Below, in pieces: positions 36,430 to 48,224 of a stretch of DNA of 64,000 nt. Position 1 is the first letter of the stretch. Each line of letters starts with the position of its first letter. The translations under genes and the position numbers were made by a program. This stretch comes from Schistosoma haematobium (taxonomy: Eukaryota > Platyhelminthes > Trematoda > Strigeidida > Schistosomatidae), in contig NC_067200.1 in NCBI RefSeq assembly GCF_000699445.3, forward strand, positions 9,608,450 through 9,672,449. Reading direction: 5' to 3'. Under the pieces are notes generated by a model. That model had not been told where the DNA came from, ran no database searches, and saw nothing but the letters and a program-made list of their open reading frames with translations.

Positions 36430-36900
36430 ATTTATTTTAGGTACTACGTGATAGACTGACTAGAGCAGTGGAAAGAAAGTTTAACGCAGCCAACTCTGTC
36501 TATCGTACTCGATCCGATCTAAGATGATTCCCCAACTAAAGGATAAGTTACCTAGTGATGCCACGTCTATGTGTATTTACGAATTCATCTGCTCCTGTGG
36601 AGTAAGTACTATTGAGTGAACACCTCCCTTCGTGGTTAGGAAAAGATACTGTCAAGACAAAACACAGCCCGGTTCTATCACACTTGATCAATAGCGGTCA
36701 TATAGTAGACAAAAATAAGTCATTTAAAGTTATTTGTCGTGTTCTTAATCGTTTTCCTTATGGAGTTCGATCTCGTCTCTTACATATAGCGGAAGCTATA
36801 GGAATTCGAGCCAACATTCCAAGTCCTTGTGTTCATAAGAAATTTGTAGCGCACTTATCTCTCCTTTGGCCTTAATAAATGGTTTTATTTTTCATACTCT
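36430..36900 (+). mobile_element. Penelope-like element fragment: GIY-YIG region
   Basis: Broken frames give VERKFNAANSVYRTRSDLR, MCIYEFICSCG, then SEHLPSWLGKDTVKT, VLSHLINSGH and RLLHIAEAIGIRAN. The Cys-rich lead-in, EHLPSWL and the final Ala-Glu-Ala block are typical of Penelope GIY-YIG endonucleases. Confidence 0.75.
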
Positions 36901-37239
36901 TTCTTCGTTTATTTTCCTTCACCCTCTCCTACTATTTTGTTTTTCTTTCTCAGATATGTTCCACAGCCAAATTAACTGAACACTTCTTATTACGTAATCT
37001 TATAATTTTTATAATTGTATATTTTTTCTAACCATTGACTTATTTCCCATTACGTCGTAACATTGATTCAAGCCTTTATTATCCTTATAACAACTAGTAT
37101 ACCTGTCATCATCACATTACCGATTTGTACTTTTCAATTATTATGTTTATTTATGTAATCTATTCCATTGTTATCACTGACTCATTAACTGCCTTGATTG
37201 ATTTAGTAATAACGTATATGCATATAAATATTAATGTGT

Positions 37240-37465
37240 ATTAGAGTAAAGGCTGATGATGGTCTAATCGTGGATTGGTTGGATGCCGTCTCAGTGGTCC
37301 AGTAGGTTAAGCGTTCGCGTGCGAGGCCGAGGGCCCTGGGTTCGAATCTCACAAACGGGATCGTGGATGCGCACCACTGAGGAGTCCCACAATCGGACGA
37401 AACGGCCGTCCAGTGCTTCCAGGTTTCCAAAGGTGGTCTAACATCAATTGGTTCATGATCTCAAT
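37240..37465 (+). mobile_element. SINE family B copy with near-intact hammerhead
   Basis: Good A- and B-box head (TCAGTGGTCCAGTAGG, GGGTTCGAATCTC). Core CTGAGGA, stem II GTCC/GGAC, GAAAC, GGCCGTC are all kept; stem I has a mismatch next to the core (GCACCA against CAGTGC). Confidence 0.8.
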
Positions 37466-37784
37466 CGACACAATATTGTTCGCTTATCTATGTTGTTCAT
37501 TTTATTTTGTAGGTTTTTCATCACCTAATTATAACCTGTATCATTTAGAAAATATCAAGATTACTGTAAAGCTTACATACTTATAACAGTAAAAATGGAT
37601 ATATATATCATGAAGGTGAAGTAATAATATTGAAGACATATAAAAAGTGTTGTAAATATGTAAGATACCTGGGAGAAGATTCTGGATCACTAGACATAGT
37701 AATAAGAAATCATAGAGATAAAATAATCTATTGATCATATAATAGAGTAGTTCAAAATAAATTAATATTGAGCGACACATCCAC

Positions 37785-38045
37785 TATTATCGTGGATTAG
37801 TTTATGTTAGACATTAACACCGTTGGATGGCAGCCGGCTCAGTGGTCTAGTTGGTTAAGCGCCTGGCGCGGGACTGATAGGTCCTGGGTTCGAATCCCGC
37901 GAGGCGGGGTCGTGAATGCGCACTGCCGAGTCGTGCAGTAGGAGGAAACGGCCGTCCAGTGCTTCCAGGTTTCCCATGGTGGTCTAGCTTCAGTTGACTC
38001 ATGATCTCAACTGTTGAGATTACTACAATCTCCACAAAACCCCTT
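37785..38045 (+). mobile_element. SINE family B copy
   Basis: Clear head (GGTCTAGTTGGTTAAGCG, GGGTTCGAATCCC). The ribozyme core is rearranged (CTGCCGAGTCGTGC … AGGAGGAAACGGCCGTC). Confidence 0.8.
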
Positions 38046-38257
38046 CTGAAATTAATAGTAACTAAGAATAACATGAGTTGAGATCAGTAAATTGGAAATA
38101 AAATCATGGATTTAAAAGAAGTGATGTATTCGATCACTCCTAGAATACTGCATGTTTATTCTTAGTAATGTACCCATAAAGGATAAATTAAGGTCGGAAC
38201 TCGTTTAGAGAGTATTAACATTTCGGATCCTTGGAACTGACCGTACCTTATAAGCAA

Positions 38258-38455
38258 AGATGGATAGTGGTTAGAAGTGGAATGAAGGATGCGCGTTTCG
38301 TCCTATTTGAGAGTCGTTAGCTGGATGTAACTGCATTACACAGTTGGTGCTCCCTCCTAGACTCAAACTGAGTACCGTTTGTTTCAAACGCCATTGCGTT
38401 ATCCACTTAGCTACTGAGTCCTGATAGACACTTGTATGTGAATTCGGGTGAAGTT
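38258..38455 (-). mobile_element. SINE family A copy, reverse
   Basis: Contains the reversed head (CCATTGCGTTATCCACTTAG) and a decayed hammerhead (CTAACGACTC, GGACGAAAC, GCATCC). Confidence 0.75.
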
Positions 38456-39400
38456 TAATTCTTTATACAGCACTACAAAAGCTGAATTTAGATCAATCTT
38501 GTGACCTGTTTCAATTATATGTTTAGCAATAGAGGATGATGGATGTTTATCCTCTGCTCTTATTGGGTCACTTGATTGTATTTGTTTCTGAAGCCATTTG
38601 GGTACATGTTCACTCACCCTAATGTTGAGATCACGATTACTCCTCCCTATGTATGCGTGACCACACACACATTTAAATTGGTAAACACAGTGGGATGTGA
38701 CGCAATCGTTTCCATGTACTTTAGGTTTTGAATGAAGCATGCACCTTGTTCTTTCTTTGATGATGACCTTTGCTGCGCAATAGGTTTTATTGATGACTGA
38801 TTTAAGTCGTTGTTTCAGTAAAAGGCTATTTTAATCACCTCTGAATAGTAAGGTGATGTAGACAGGCTTTTTCTCTATCGAGGCTACAGTAGGTCTCGCT
38901 GAACCACGGACTTTCCATCTATTTATGAATTTCAGAGGATAGCCATTTTCTATTAACGTTTTATTTAACAACTTAACATCATCATCAATGGCGTCATTAG
39001 TACAAATACGGTCGAGTCTGTTGAAAAGACACCTTATCAAACCACGTTTGTATTGCACAGGGCAATAACTATGATAACTAAGATACTGACCTGTCCACGT
39101 TGGTTTTCTAAAAATAGATCGCTATACTGAACCATCTTCTCGTCTACTCAGGAGTATATCTAGGAAGGGAAGCTGATCGTTTTCTCCTCTTCACATGAGA
39201 GACTAATATGGTTTTGGAGAGTGTTGAGTTTATTTAATAAACCGTACATATTCTCTTTTTCTCACAAACAACTAAGATATCGTCCACATATCTCTTATAA
39301 AGTGACATGTTTCCGATTAATTAATCAGTCTGATTTTCAACATGTGCCATGAACACATCGTTTCGTAATTTTTGTTTGAACCTTCGGATTGATGTTTAGG
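38445..39400 (-). mobile_element. Penelope-like element fragment: RT end plus GIY-YIG
   Basis: In - strand order: YKRYVDDILVVCE (RT catalytic motif, near 39265-39300), FLDILLSRREDG, FRKPTWTGQYLSYHS, YKRGLIRCLFNRLDRIC, LIENGYPLKFINRW, then the GIY-YIG domain with CVYQFKCVCGHAYIGRSNRD, SEHVPKWL and SSIAKHIIETGHKID. RT followed by GIY-YIG defines Penelope elements. Several frame breaks; no intact ORF. Confidence 0.85.
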
Positions 39401-39515
39401 ACTGCAACCGGTCAACTCTGAGATGCAGGAACATCCAATTGACGAGTCCCGAATAGGACGAAACGCGCGTCCTGGATTCTTCTGCTAGCCACTATACATC
39501 TTTGCTTATAAGGTC
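39400..39515 (+). mobile_element. SINE family A 3' part
   Basis: TCTGAGATGCAGGAACATCC, then TTGACGAGTCCC, ATAGGACGAAACGCGCGTCC. One core change (C3 to T). Confidence 0.75.
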
Positions 39516-39764
39516 AATAGTCAGAATATATATATATCTTAAAATATATGGTAACCTTAAACTTGATTATCACTTTGAAACATTAATACGAAAATGTAAT
39601 TGTAGAATATGATGGAAGTTTATTGAAATGAATAATCATTGGTCAGACGTCTACGCTTTTAATACAATGAGTATTTTAAATTAAAACCTTGACTATTGAA
39701 GTCCGACCATGTCAAGTGTGAGATAGTTATCCTCATACAAGGAGTAGAAGATGGTTGTATAATA

Positions 39765-39990
39765 TCATAAATTAATTAAAGTTAGACATGAATACTATTG
39801 GATACTTACTCACTATAATAGAGGATAAGCGCTCGCATAATAGACAGAAGATTCAGAACTCAGCAACCTGTGCTTTGGTCATGGATGTGCTCTCCGCTAA
39901 GGAGTCCCATACTAAGACAAAATAATTGTTCAGCACTTCCGAGTATGAACTGGTGATCTAGCTAAGATCAGTTGATGATTTAAACTCACT
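39765..39990 (+). mobile_element. Highly decayed SINE family B copy
   Basis: AGGATAAGCGCTCGC and GCTAAGGAGTCCCATACTAAGAC still align with the family; the core is lost. Confidence 0.5.
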
Positions 39991-40084
39991 TTTTTATTCT
40001 AAATAAATTTCTTAAGAATTCTGTGAAATGAAGAAGTTTAGTAAAAATTTTTAAACTAAAAAAGTGATATATTGTACTTTTTAT

Positions 40085-40230
40085 AAGTGGCTGATGGTAG
40101 AATATAGGATGTGGATTTCGTCCTATCTAGGGCTCTTCATCTGGATGTCCATAATAAGGCTCAAATTCGGTAACTTACTTTTGAAACATCCATCGTATTA
40201 TCTGTCAAACTATTGATTTCAGATCATTAC
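40085..40230 (-). mobile_element. Highly decayed SINE family A copy
   Basis: The reverse strand keeps GATAGGACGAAAT and ACATCCAGATGA; otherwise eroded. Confidence 0.5.
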
Positions 40231-40734
40231 GAATTTACTCAGTAGTTGTGAAGATGTAAATGGTTTGTGATTTCTTGTTGTTGGTATTTAAGATTAACAT
40301 TGATCGATATCTATTGTCACATGTAGATTACCTTTATCTTCCAGTTGGTCTGTACGCTCTCCAATCATCCGTATATATTGTAGTGTTACTGATGCTTTAT
40401 AGCCGCTACATTATCACGTTTTGTACAAAATCCCCTGTGAACCGATCGTCCGTTAGCATTAATCACTGAAGTTGGCGCCGTAACCTTGAAATCTCTCAAA
40501 CGCTTCTGAATGGCTCGTCCATAAATTAGAGTCTCGCCTTACATTTTTTTTTTGCCTTTCTATAATAAACTATTACTCAATATCACCTAATTTTTGGATT
40601 GAATGAAATTTTCATTCGCTTAAGATTCACTTAAAGATCAATCAAAAACCATAATCTTGCCGTAACTCCTATTTTTCAATGATTCAACATATTAGAAAAC
40701 AATCTTCACAATGCTTTTTTTGACAATGCTATGA

Positions 40735-41067
40735 ACTTCGATAGTTGAGATCAAGAGTTATTTGAAGCTAGGTCACCATGGAAAACATGGAAGCACTCGA
40801 CGGCCATTTCCTCCTATTGTGGGACTCCTCAGTAGTACGCATCCACGATCCCGTCTTGCGAGATATCGAACCCAGGACTTATCGGTCTTACGCGCAAACG
40901 CTTAACCTCTACACCACTGAACTGGCCATCATACAACGGTGTTAATTTCTAACTTTAATTAATCCACAAAATTCAGTGACACATCCACCAATGTCTTCAG
41001 TAAGTTACTATCTTACAACATATCCGTTTGACTCATAATCTCAACTATTCAAATTACTACAATCTCC
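40735..41067 (-). mobile_element. SINE family B copy, reverse, split by an RTE insertion
   Basis: Reversed hammerhead: CTGAGGAGTCC, CACAATA, GGAGGAAAT (one stem II base and more changed), GCCGTCGAGTGC. Reversed head at 40855-40925. The tail continues at 41934 after the inserted RTE fragment. Confidence 0.75.
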
Positions 41068-41921
41068 TTGTGGTTTAGTGTGTGACGAAATCTCAGCACG
41101 GATACAGGCTCGACTAGCTTTTGCCAACTTGCGTCATTTATGGCGTAGGCGAGATATCCGTCTATCAACCAAAGGACGTGTTTACTGCGCAGCAGTTCGT
41201 TCCGTCCTACTTTATGGCAGTGAAACATGGCCGGTAAGAGTAGAGGATATCCGTAGGTTACTAGTATTTGATCATAGGTGTCTTCGAAACATTGCTTGTA
41301 TATCATGGAACCATCGAGTAAGTAACACAGTTGTTAGGAAACGGGTACTAGGTAAGGATGGCAAATCGATTGATGACGTAGTGAAACTTCATCAGTTGAG
41401 ATGGCTGGGACACGTGTTACGTATGCCCAACGACCGACTACCTCGACGTGCGATGTTTTGTTGTATAGGAGTAGGTTGGAAGAAAGCTAGTGGCGTCCAG
41501 ACCAAAACATGGCACAAGTCCATGAAGTCACTGACAAGTGAACTGAGTCATGTTGGTTGGTGTAGACAACCTGGTTGGGATCCGCGAGATGATAGCAACC
41601 GATGGTTAGAGACCCTGAATGACATGGCTCAAAATCGTTTGCATTGGCGCAGGTGCATCCACTCTCTGTGTTCTCCCAAATTCTAATCTTCTGAATTCTT
41701 CATGTCCCTTTCTTTTTCCTCTTTCCAAATTTATTTCACTGGATTATACTCTTTAAACAGCATATCCAAACCCTAATCTTCCTGATTACTGCTTATACTC
41801 TTCCTACCTCTACCACTACGGGATTTGAATCGACAAGTGCATCTCTGTGCTAATGTGGTGTGGCAACTCGAACTGATGCACGTACGTACGAAGTTCTACG
41901 TTGTTATTGACTGACTGACTG
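41068..41921 (+). mobile_element. RTE-type retrotransposon 3' fragment with 12-bp target duplication
   Basis: A long frame (41078-41686) gives the ORF end: RIQARLAFANLRHLWRRRD, RLSTKGRVYCAAVRSVLLYG, SETWPVRVEDIRRLL, LRWLGHVLRMPNDRLPRRA, PGWDPRDDSNRWLETLNDMA. About 235 nt of 3' UTR and a (GACT)n tail follow. ACTACAATCTCC flanks it exactly at 41056-41067 and 41922-41933. It is 5'-truncated but little damaged, so probably young. Confidence 0.88.
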
Positions 41922-42139
41922 ACTACAATCTCCACTTAAACCCTTTCTGATATTAATACTATTAATATTCATTCTTTGTTTGAGAATACTATTTATGATA
42001 ACGTATTTAAGTCGAGTTGTTTTTTTCTTCTCTTCCTTCAAAGAAATCATCATCCTCATCATCATATATAATAATATAATCTTTTCAAAAGTAACATAAT
42101 CAGTTTATGTAAAATATCCGATCATTCATTTACAACGAT

Positions 42140-42170
42140 ATGTATCTGTATATATATATATATATATATG
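42140..42170. repeat. (TA)n microsatellite
   Basis: About ten TA units; a similar short run lies at 42535-42550. The surrounding 41950-42550 is AT-rich with nothing coding. Confidence 0.85.
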
Positions 42171-42554
42171 TAATTCAATTGACCAATCAGAAAATGAGAT
42201 TGTTTTTTCAATATTCTATTGGTGGAGATTTTAGTTACTAATTGATTTTAATATTTCTTTTCTTTTTTTTTTTCTTTTTCTTTTTGATATATTTTATATT
42301 CATTTACTTCTTATATGAAAGCTACTCCTATTATTAAATGTTCATTTGAAATTAAGCAAAGATAACAGATAGGATTGTTATTATTCTTATTATTATTGAT
42401 AATCAAGAATAGAAGGATATAAATATTATCCATACATATTAAGATCTATAAGGAAATAAATATATTTACTCTTTCTAAAGGTATGTACATTATTTATTAT
42501 AAACTGTTCAAACGTAAATATTTTCTTTAAACAATATATATATATATATGTTTA

Positions 42555-42665
42555 TGCGCATAGCTGAAGAGTCCTACCGGAGGACGAAACGGCCGTCGAG
42601 TGCTTCCAGGTTTTACATGGTGGTCTAGCTTCAACTAAATCATGATCTCAACTATTGAACTAGTT
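42555..42665 (+). mobile_element. SINE family B 3' part with hammerhead core
   Basis: CTGAAGAGTCC, TACCGGA, GGACGAAACGGCCGTC: core residues and stems II and III are kept, stem I only partly (GCATAG against GAGTGC). Confidence 0.7.
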
Positions 42666-42784
42666 ATAATATCCACAAAAATACCTCTTCTGATATTTTT
42701 ATTAGTTAACAAGTAGGAAATTTAAAATATATTGTATGATTATTTTTTTTGATTCAATGTATCTGTATTGAAGTAATATTGTAT

Positions 42785-43390
42785 TAATATGGATACTCAT
42801 CTGGGAAGCATCATTGATAAATAAGGAGGATCTGATGTATATGTAATGGGAATCATTATCAAAGCAAGGATAGCACTTCTACACTTGAAGAACATTTGGA
42901 ATTAAAGATCATTTTCTGCCAGCATTAGAATCGAAATCTTCAATTAGAACATCAAGACAGTTTTACTATACGGATTTTAACTTTGAAAAACTATTACAAA
43001 CATCATCAAAACAGTACAAGCATTTATAAACAATTGTCTAAGCAAGATATTCAATGTCTGTTGGCCGGAAATCATCAGCAACAACCCATTGTGGAAGAGG
43101 AAAACCTAGCTTTTAGCTGAAGAGAAAATGAAGAAAATACGTTGGAAGTGAATAGAACACGCATTGAGGAGATCATCAAACTAAATAACGAAGTCTTAAC
43201 TTGGAATTTTGAAGGGAAACGGAAAAGGGGTAGGCTGAGGCACCGAATATGAAAATGCTAAATAGCAACTGAAAAGAACTGATAAGGATTGCTCAGGACA
43301 GTTTTGGATAGAGAGTGTTGGTGGGTGGCCTATACTATTCCACGAGGAGTAAAAGGTGTAAGTAAGTAAGTAAGTAAGTAGGTAAGTAGT
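42785..43390 (+). mobile_element. RTE-type 3' fragment (family 2), decayed
   Basis: Starts CATCTGGGAAGCATCATTGAT and ends CCACGAGGAGTAAAAGGTG with an (AAGT)n tail at 43350-43390. Same family as 29665-30295. Confidence 0.65.
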
Positions 43391-43764
43391 GAATACTCAG
43401 ACGTTTAAGCCGGTTTTCTACTGTTTATTTAGTACATTATGTTGATAGTTTCTAGCATATTTTTTATCATAGTTAGCGATGACATTTACGATGAGCATTG
43501 TGTTTTATTTGAATGTAAAATATGTATAGCTTTACCACATTGTTAGTATTCAGTTATAAATTTGCCTAAACCATGTAGCCGATAAAATATTTAAATATAT
43601 ACTCTTAACATTCAAATTATATTTAATGAGTTATTGTGTGGTACAAGAGGATCTTGAGTTTTGGCACTAACATTATCTTTTCATTACAATCTATTTCAAA
43701 GCACTCTGATATAGATTGAATAGACAGGTATCTACCTCAGTACAATAAAAGTTGGTCGCGCAAT

Positions 43765-43985
43765 TTCGTGGATTGGTTGATGTTAGAAACTATCACCATT
43801 GGATGCCGGCCCAGTGGTTAAGCGTTCGCGCGCGAGACCGAAGGCCCTGGGTTCGAATCCCGCCCGCGGGATCGTGGATGCGCACTGCTGAGGAGTCCCA
43901 CAATAGGACGAAACGACCGTCCAGTGCTTCCAGGTTTTCAATTGTGATGGTCTAACATCAATCGGTTCATGATCTCAATCAAAAA
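43765..43985 (+). mobile_element. SINE family B copy with intact hammerhead
   Basis: Head CCAGTGGTTAAGCGTTCGCG and GGGTTCGAATCCC, then an intact-looking ribozyme (43882-43927) and the family tail (TCTAACATCAATCGGTTCATG). Confidence 0.85.
43882..43927 (+). ncRNA. Type I hammerhead ribozyme motif, SINE family B
   Basis: Stem I GCACTG/CAGTGC (6 perfect pairs), core CTGAGGA, stem II GTCC/GGAC with loop CACAATA, GAAA, stem III ACG/CGT with loop AC, cleavage expected after C43921 (GTC). All core bases known to be needed are present. Confidence 0.85.
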
Positions 43986-44344
43986 GTCTTAAGTGTCAAC
44001 ATAAACTTTGACAAATCATACTGATATACTTAAACAAGTAAATTCGATGTCAATTTTTCAAAGAGTAAGATAATTTTTACACGATTGATTTTATTAATAT
44101 AAATCACCATACAGTTTTTTCACCCATTTTGAAACATATCGATTATTAGTTTGACTTTTCAGACCTATCTGTAGTTTAAAAATATCAAAAGCCCTTCATC
44201 ATATCATTTTGTCTATCATATCTTGGTTCTACGCATACGAAAGAGGGGAAACATCAATTGAAGGATTTAATGAACATAAATACTTTGCCTAGTGTTGATC
44301 AGGAAGGGTGTTTTTTGTGAAGATAGTAGTAATTTAGTAATTAA

Positions 44345-44625
44345 ATTCATGAGTCGATTGAAGCTAGACCACCATGGAAAACATGAAACTCCTGGACGGC
44401 CAACTCGTCCTATTTTGGGACTCCTCAGTAGTAAGCATCGACGATTCCATCTTGCGATATTCGAAACCAGGAGTTATCGGTCTAGCGCGCGAGCGCTTAA
44501 TCTCTACATCATTAAGCTGGCCGTTATCCAACAGTGTTAATGTTTAACTTCAATTATTACACGAAACTGCGCCACCGTCCACCATTATGTTCAGTGTGTT
44601 ACTATCTCACAAGAGACATGGCTGA
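44345..44625 (-). mobile_element. SINE family B copy, reverse
   Basis: ATGAGTCGATTGAAGCTAGACC and a reversed core CTGAGGAGTCC, AATAGGACGAGTT (GAAA damaged). Confidence 0.7.
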
Positions 44626-44934
44626 ATTCCACTGGTCATGGCTTCCCACTAGAACTCCAGGAAATACTTTTTAGAGACAGTCACTAATGAGCATATGATG
44701 ATTACATTCAGAGACGGGTTTTGTGAAGATTGTAATAGTGTAGTAATTTATTCAAATTTACAAATTTTTGGTGTGTTTAGATTCAAGTTTTAATCTTAAA
44801 TAATATGAGGTTAAAAACTAACTCATATAAACGGACTCACTAAGCAACCTAATGATTATATGAATATTGAAAATCATTGAAATTCAAATTGATGCTTGAA
44901 TTGGTTGGTATTATTATTATATGTGGAAATTATA

Positions 44935-45275
44935 TTTGAAATAATCTCAACGATTGAAATTTAAAATAATTTCAATGTTTCGTCCTGCAAACTTGTCAAA
45001 ACTTCTTCAGGATAATAATTAAAATCATCAAAGAAATATATAGCGTTTAAAAATCAAATGTATACTGTGCTATTCCAATAATGTTTGGATGTTGGCTTCA
45101 GTAAATAGAATAACATGTTCTTGTTTAACCAAAATACTTAAGAAAGGTTTAAATACTCACAAACAAAGATTGCTAGAAGAAGCGCTGTATTTATGCGCAA
45201 ATAAAAACAGCCTGAACAGAATAGATGGTATTCAACTAGCTACCATTCGGCAAATGTTCATTAACAAGTAATTAA
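44935..45275 (+). mobile_element. Penelope-like C-terminal fragment with AT-rich flank
   Basis: 45089-45271 reads RLLEEALYLCANKNSLNRIDG, matching in wording the piece at 47941-47990 (RLTAEALHIWANPNSINRRDG). The flank at 44935-45030 recurs inverted at 46080-46225. Confidence 0.6.
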
Positions 45276-45534
45276 ACCCTATCTTTATCCAACTTGTTTA
45301 CTTCACATGCACCGTTATTCTGACAGAAATTAATCTGAGATATTTTAGCATGGTATCTGTTTATTTGATGGTTCTCATTTTACATACACATCGATGTTTT
45401 AAAAAACAAATTCAATTCGCACTTTTTATTACACTTCATGTAATGACAAATTAACACCTAATATCAACCATTAATCACCTAAACTTACACATACACACAC
45501 AAAACTCATTCTTTCTTTCTTTATTTATTTCAAC

Positions 45535-45965
45535 ACATAAATACTGGTACAAGAGCGCACCAGATACATATGCGCCACACAAATTTCATTTGATATGTGT
45601 GAGGGCTGTGATACCGCCCGAGTGCCCAAGTCGAAGCAGGTGGCTTTCTAAGGGGCCACACAAGGAGCCTTCGACATGAAAGTCTGATCCACAGGGTAGT
45701 GGGGCATCGTAAGGAGATGCAGTCCCATGGTAGCCGGTGAACGATGACTGGTTCATACGCCGTTTGTTCCTTCAGGATACTGGTGCTGAGTTTTCCAACT
45801 CTCCTAGGTGGACTCCTCATGTCCACCAACCCGGCTAAAGCGCCGGACATTCGCTTTTCGTCCTCTCAATTTCATAAACAACACCCTCACCACGAGAAGG
45901 CAATGAGTAGGACTTCCCTGGCAGAGTGAGTGCATTTCTAGAGCGAGAAAGGACTCTCCCCATTC
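45535..45965 (-). repeat. Unclassified repeat U, copy 1
   Basis: Less AT-rich block. The - strand reads EQTAYEPVIVHRLPWDCISL and STWALGRYHSPHTYQMKF; copy 2 (50450-51430) has similar wording (WDCICL, CFDLGTRAISQHSYKSND). No known domain. Confidence 0.65.
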
Positions 45966-46829
45966 TAGGCCGTACCAGCGCATTTAAAGGGCTATTCATT
46001 TATTCATTTATCTCTACATTGTGGACTTTTCACATGTTTCGCAATTAACTAACTCATGTTATCCTATTCACTAAATTCAACATCCAAATAAGATTGGAAT
46101 AACCCAGTATAGATTTCTTTGATGATTTTGATTATTATTCTGAAGACGTTCAAAAAAGTTAGCTGGGCAAAACGTTGAAATTATTTTAAGTGTCAATCGC
46201 TGAGATTATTTCAAATATAATTTTTACATATAATGAATAACTTCTCTATACTCGGCGCTCAATTTTTTGTCAAACTATTCGTTCTAATCTTGATGAATAT
46301 CTGTATTGGTAGATATAAGTTTATAGTTTCCTCAGATAATAAATTATCTTTGTATAAAGTTCCATATAGAATAAAACATCATTGATTTTTTTTCTCTTTA
46401 TTGAATCATTAATCCCAATTTGAGATTTCATTTCGAGGTGTTTCTTTATTGATATTAATGAATAGATGAAATGGTAGATTGATTGTTCCGATGACAATTT
46501 AAGGATTTTGATCTGTTATCCATAGAACTATAGTATATCAATGGATCATTAAAAATGATTCATTAACATGATTGTAACAAATCCATTTTTATGATCGGAA
46601 ATTGATTGAAATAAAAAAAATTATTTATTGAATTTCTAGCACATTAATTATACTACTGTTATATGAAATAATCGACTAATTGAAAATAGACAAAAATTAT
46701 AGTATGAAATTAAAGAAGGATGTTTTTGTAAAATCTTAGCGAATGAACTTGAAGTAAATCCAATGTTGTTCTCTAGATCCCTAAGATATTATTAAAACGT
46801 TGGATCTATGTTTATATTTAGCTGTTTTC

Positions 46830-47139
46830 AGTCTTCGAAGAGATTTGTACAGAGAAACAGAAGATGTAGTTATGGAATCACCGGTTTCTCTAATTGTTGC
46901 ATTCATTGGAAACAAATGCTGTTTCAATGTGTTCACTTCCACAGAAAATTTGGTTAAGATACGTAGATGACACTTTTGTGATTATAAAACGAGATAGTTT
47001 AGACGAACTATTTAAACGTGTCAACAACATTTATGACAAAATCAGGTTCACTAAGGAGTTGGGATCTTTTGAACACAAATTACCTTTTCTAAACTGTTTA
47101 GTTGGAAGAAAATATAATAAACACTTATTTACATACGTC
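46830..47139 (+). mobile_element. Penelope-like RT fragment, left part
   Basis: LPQKIWLRYVDDTFVIIKRDS … GSFEHKLPFLNCLVGRK is the Penelope RT catalytic region. The match stops at 47139 where an RTE fragment begins, and resumes near 47720. Confidence 0.8.
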
Positions 47140-47590
47140 TGTTACTCCTCGTGGAGGAGCATAGGCCTCTCACCATCATTCTCCATCCAACCCTGTCCTG
47201 AGTAATCCTTTCCAGCTCTTTCCGGTTGTTATTCATCCTTTTACAGCTGCTTCTATTTTCCGACGTAATGTGTTATTTAACCTCCCTCTTTTTCGACTCC
47301 CTTCAAGACTCCAAGTTAGCGCTGGTTTCGTGATGCAGTTTGATGATTTCCGTAATGTATGTCCTGTCCATTTCCATCGTCTTTCCCTAATTCCCTCTTC
47401 ATCTAGAATCTGTTTTGTTCTCTCCCACAGTAGGCTGTTACTGATGTTATCTGGCCAATGGATGTTGAGTATCTTGCGTACATAACTATTTATAAATACT
47501 TGTACCTTCTTGATGATGGTTGTAGTAGTTCTCCAAGTTTCAGCTCCGTATAGCAGAACTGTCTTGATGCTCGTATTAAAGATTCTTACT
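47140..47590 (-). mobile_element. RTE-type 3' fragment (family 2) inserted in Penelope sequence
   Basis: Reverse strand starts at the element end (TTACTCCTCGTGGAGG on +) and carries the reversed HWPDNIS and WELETWR-like blocks (GTTATCTGGCCAATGGATG). Confidence 0.75.
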
Positions 47591-47594
47591 CAGC

Positions 47595-47715
47595 ATGTAG
47601 CTCTTCTAGAGTTGCTGCTTGTCCCAAGTCCGGGTAAAGGAGGAAGGTTGGGCATGGAGTTAGACACCCCATCCGTAGAAAACTAACTCGCTAAAAAAGA
47701 TATAATGATTGTTTA
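47595..47715 (+). mobile_element. RTE 5' leader fragment
   Basis: TAGCTCTTCTAGAG, GTCCCAAGTCCGGGTAAAGG, GTTGGGCATGGAGTTAG match the leader at 12930-13030. Confidence 0.7.
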
Positions 47716-47719
47716 AAAA

Positions 47720-48015
47720 TTAGTATTTTCCGAACACCGGCATATTAAGGGAAATTTTAAGTCAGTGTATCCATACACAATCAAAATCACAGTAGCCAAA
47801 AATTTGATCACCAGAGTTCAAAAACTTGTCACTGAACCAAATGATATAGAAATAGAAATGAATTTAATTATATCCACTCTAATGATGAATAATTATCCGA
47901 AGGATTTTATTAAAAGGCTTTTATTCTTACAAACAGAGACTAACAGCCGAAGCCCTACATATATGGGCAAATCCAAACAGTATTAATAGGAGAGATGGAA
48001 TATAATTAGCTGTCC
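47720..48015 (+). mobile_element. Penelope-like fragment, right part
   Basis: TRVQKLVTEPNDIEIEM and MMNNYPKDFIKRL continue the RT C-terminus, followed by a short GIY-YIG end (RLTAEALHIW). Confidence 0.65.
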
Positions 48016-48224
48016 CTTAGTAATTAATAATTGATAAGTAAACATGAACCACTTATTTCATTTATCTATCTCTCATTATCTGAATAACAGATATTACATT
48101 CAACGGTTCTAATAAGTTATCCTGCATGAATATGTTAAACAATTAACTGGAACATTTAAATAACACAAACATTCAAGTACAAATACATTTTTCCTTTTCG
48201 AATTCACTCAACCTGGTCTGTTGT

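Noticed and set aside
37310..37345. Possible tRNA genes at SINE heads (B-box GGTTCGAATC)
   Set aside because: The A/B boxes are present, but no full cloverleaf or acceptor stem is visible and the same head recurs before ribozyme tails: these are SINE promoters.
44940..45030. Hammerhead in the Penelope-associated repeat
   Set aside because: CTGAAGA and GAAA are present and one stem pairs, but an extra base follows the core and stem I does not pair; kept only as a low-level finding.
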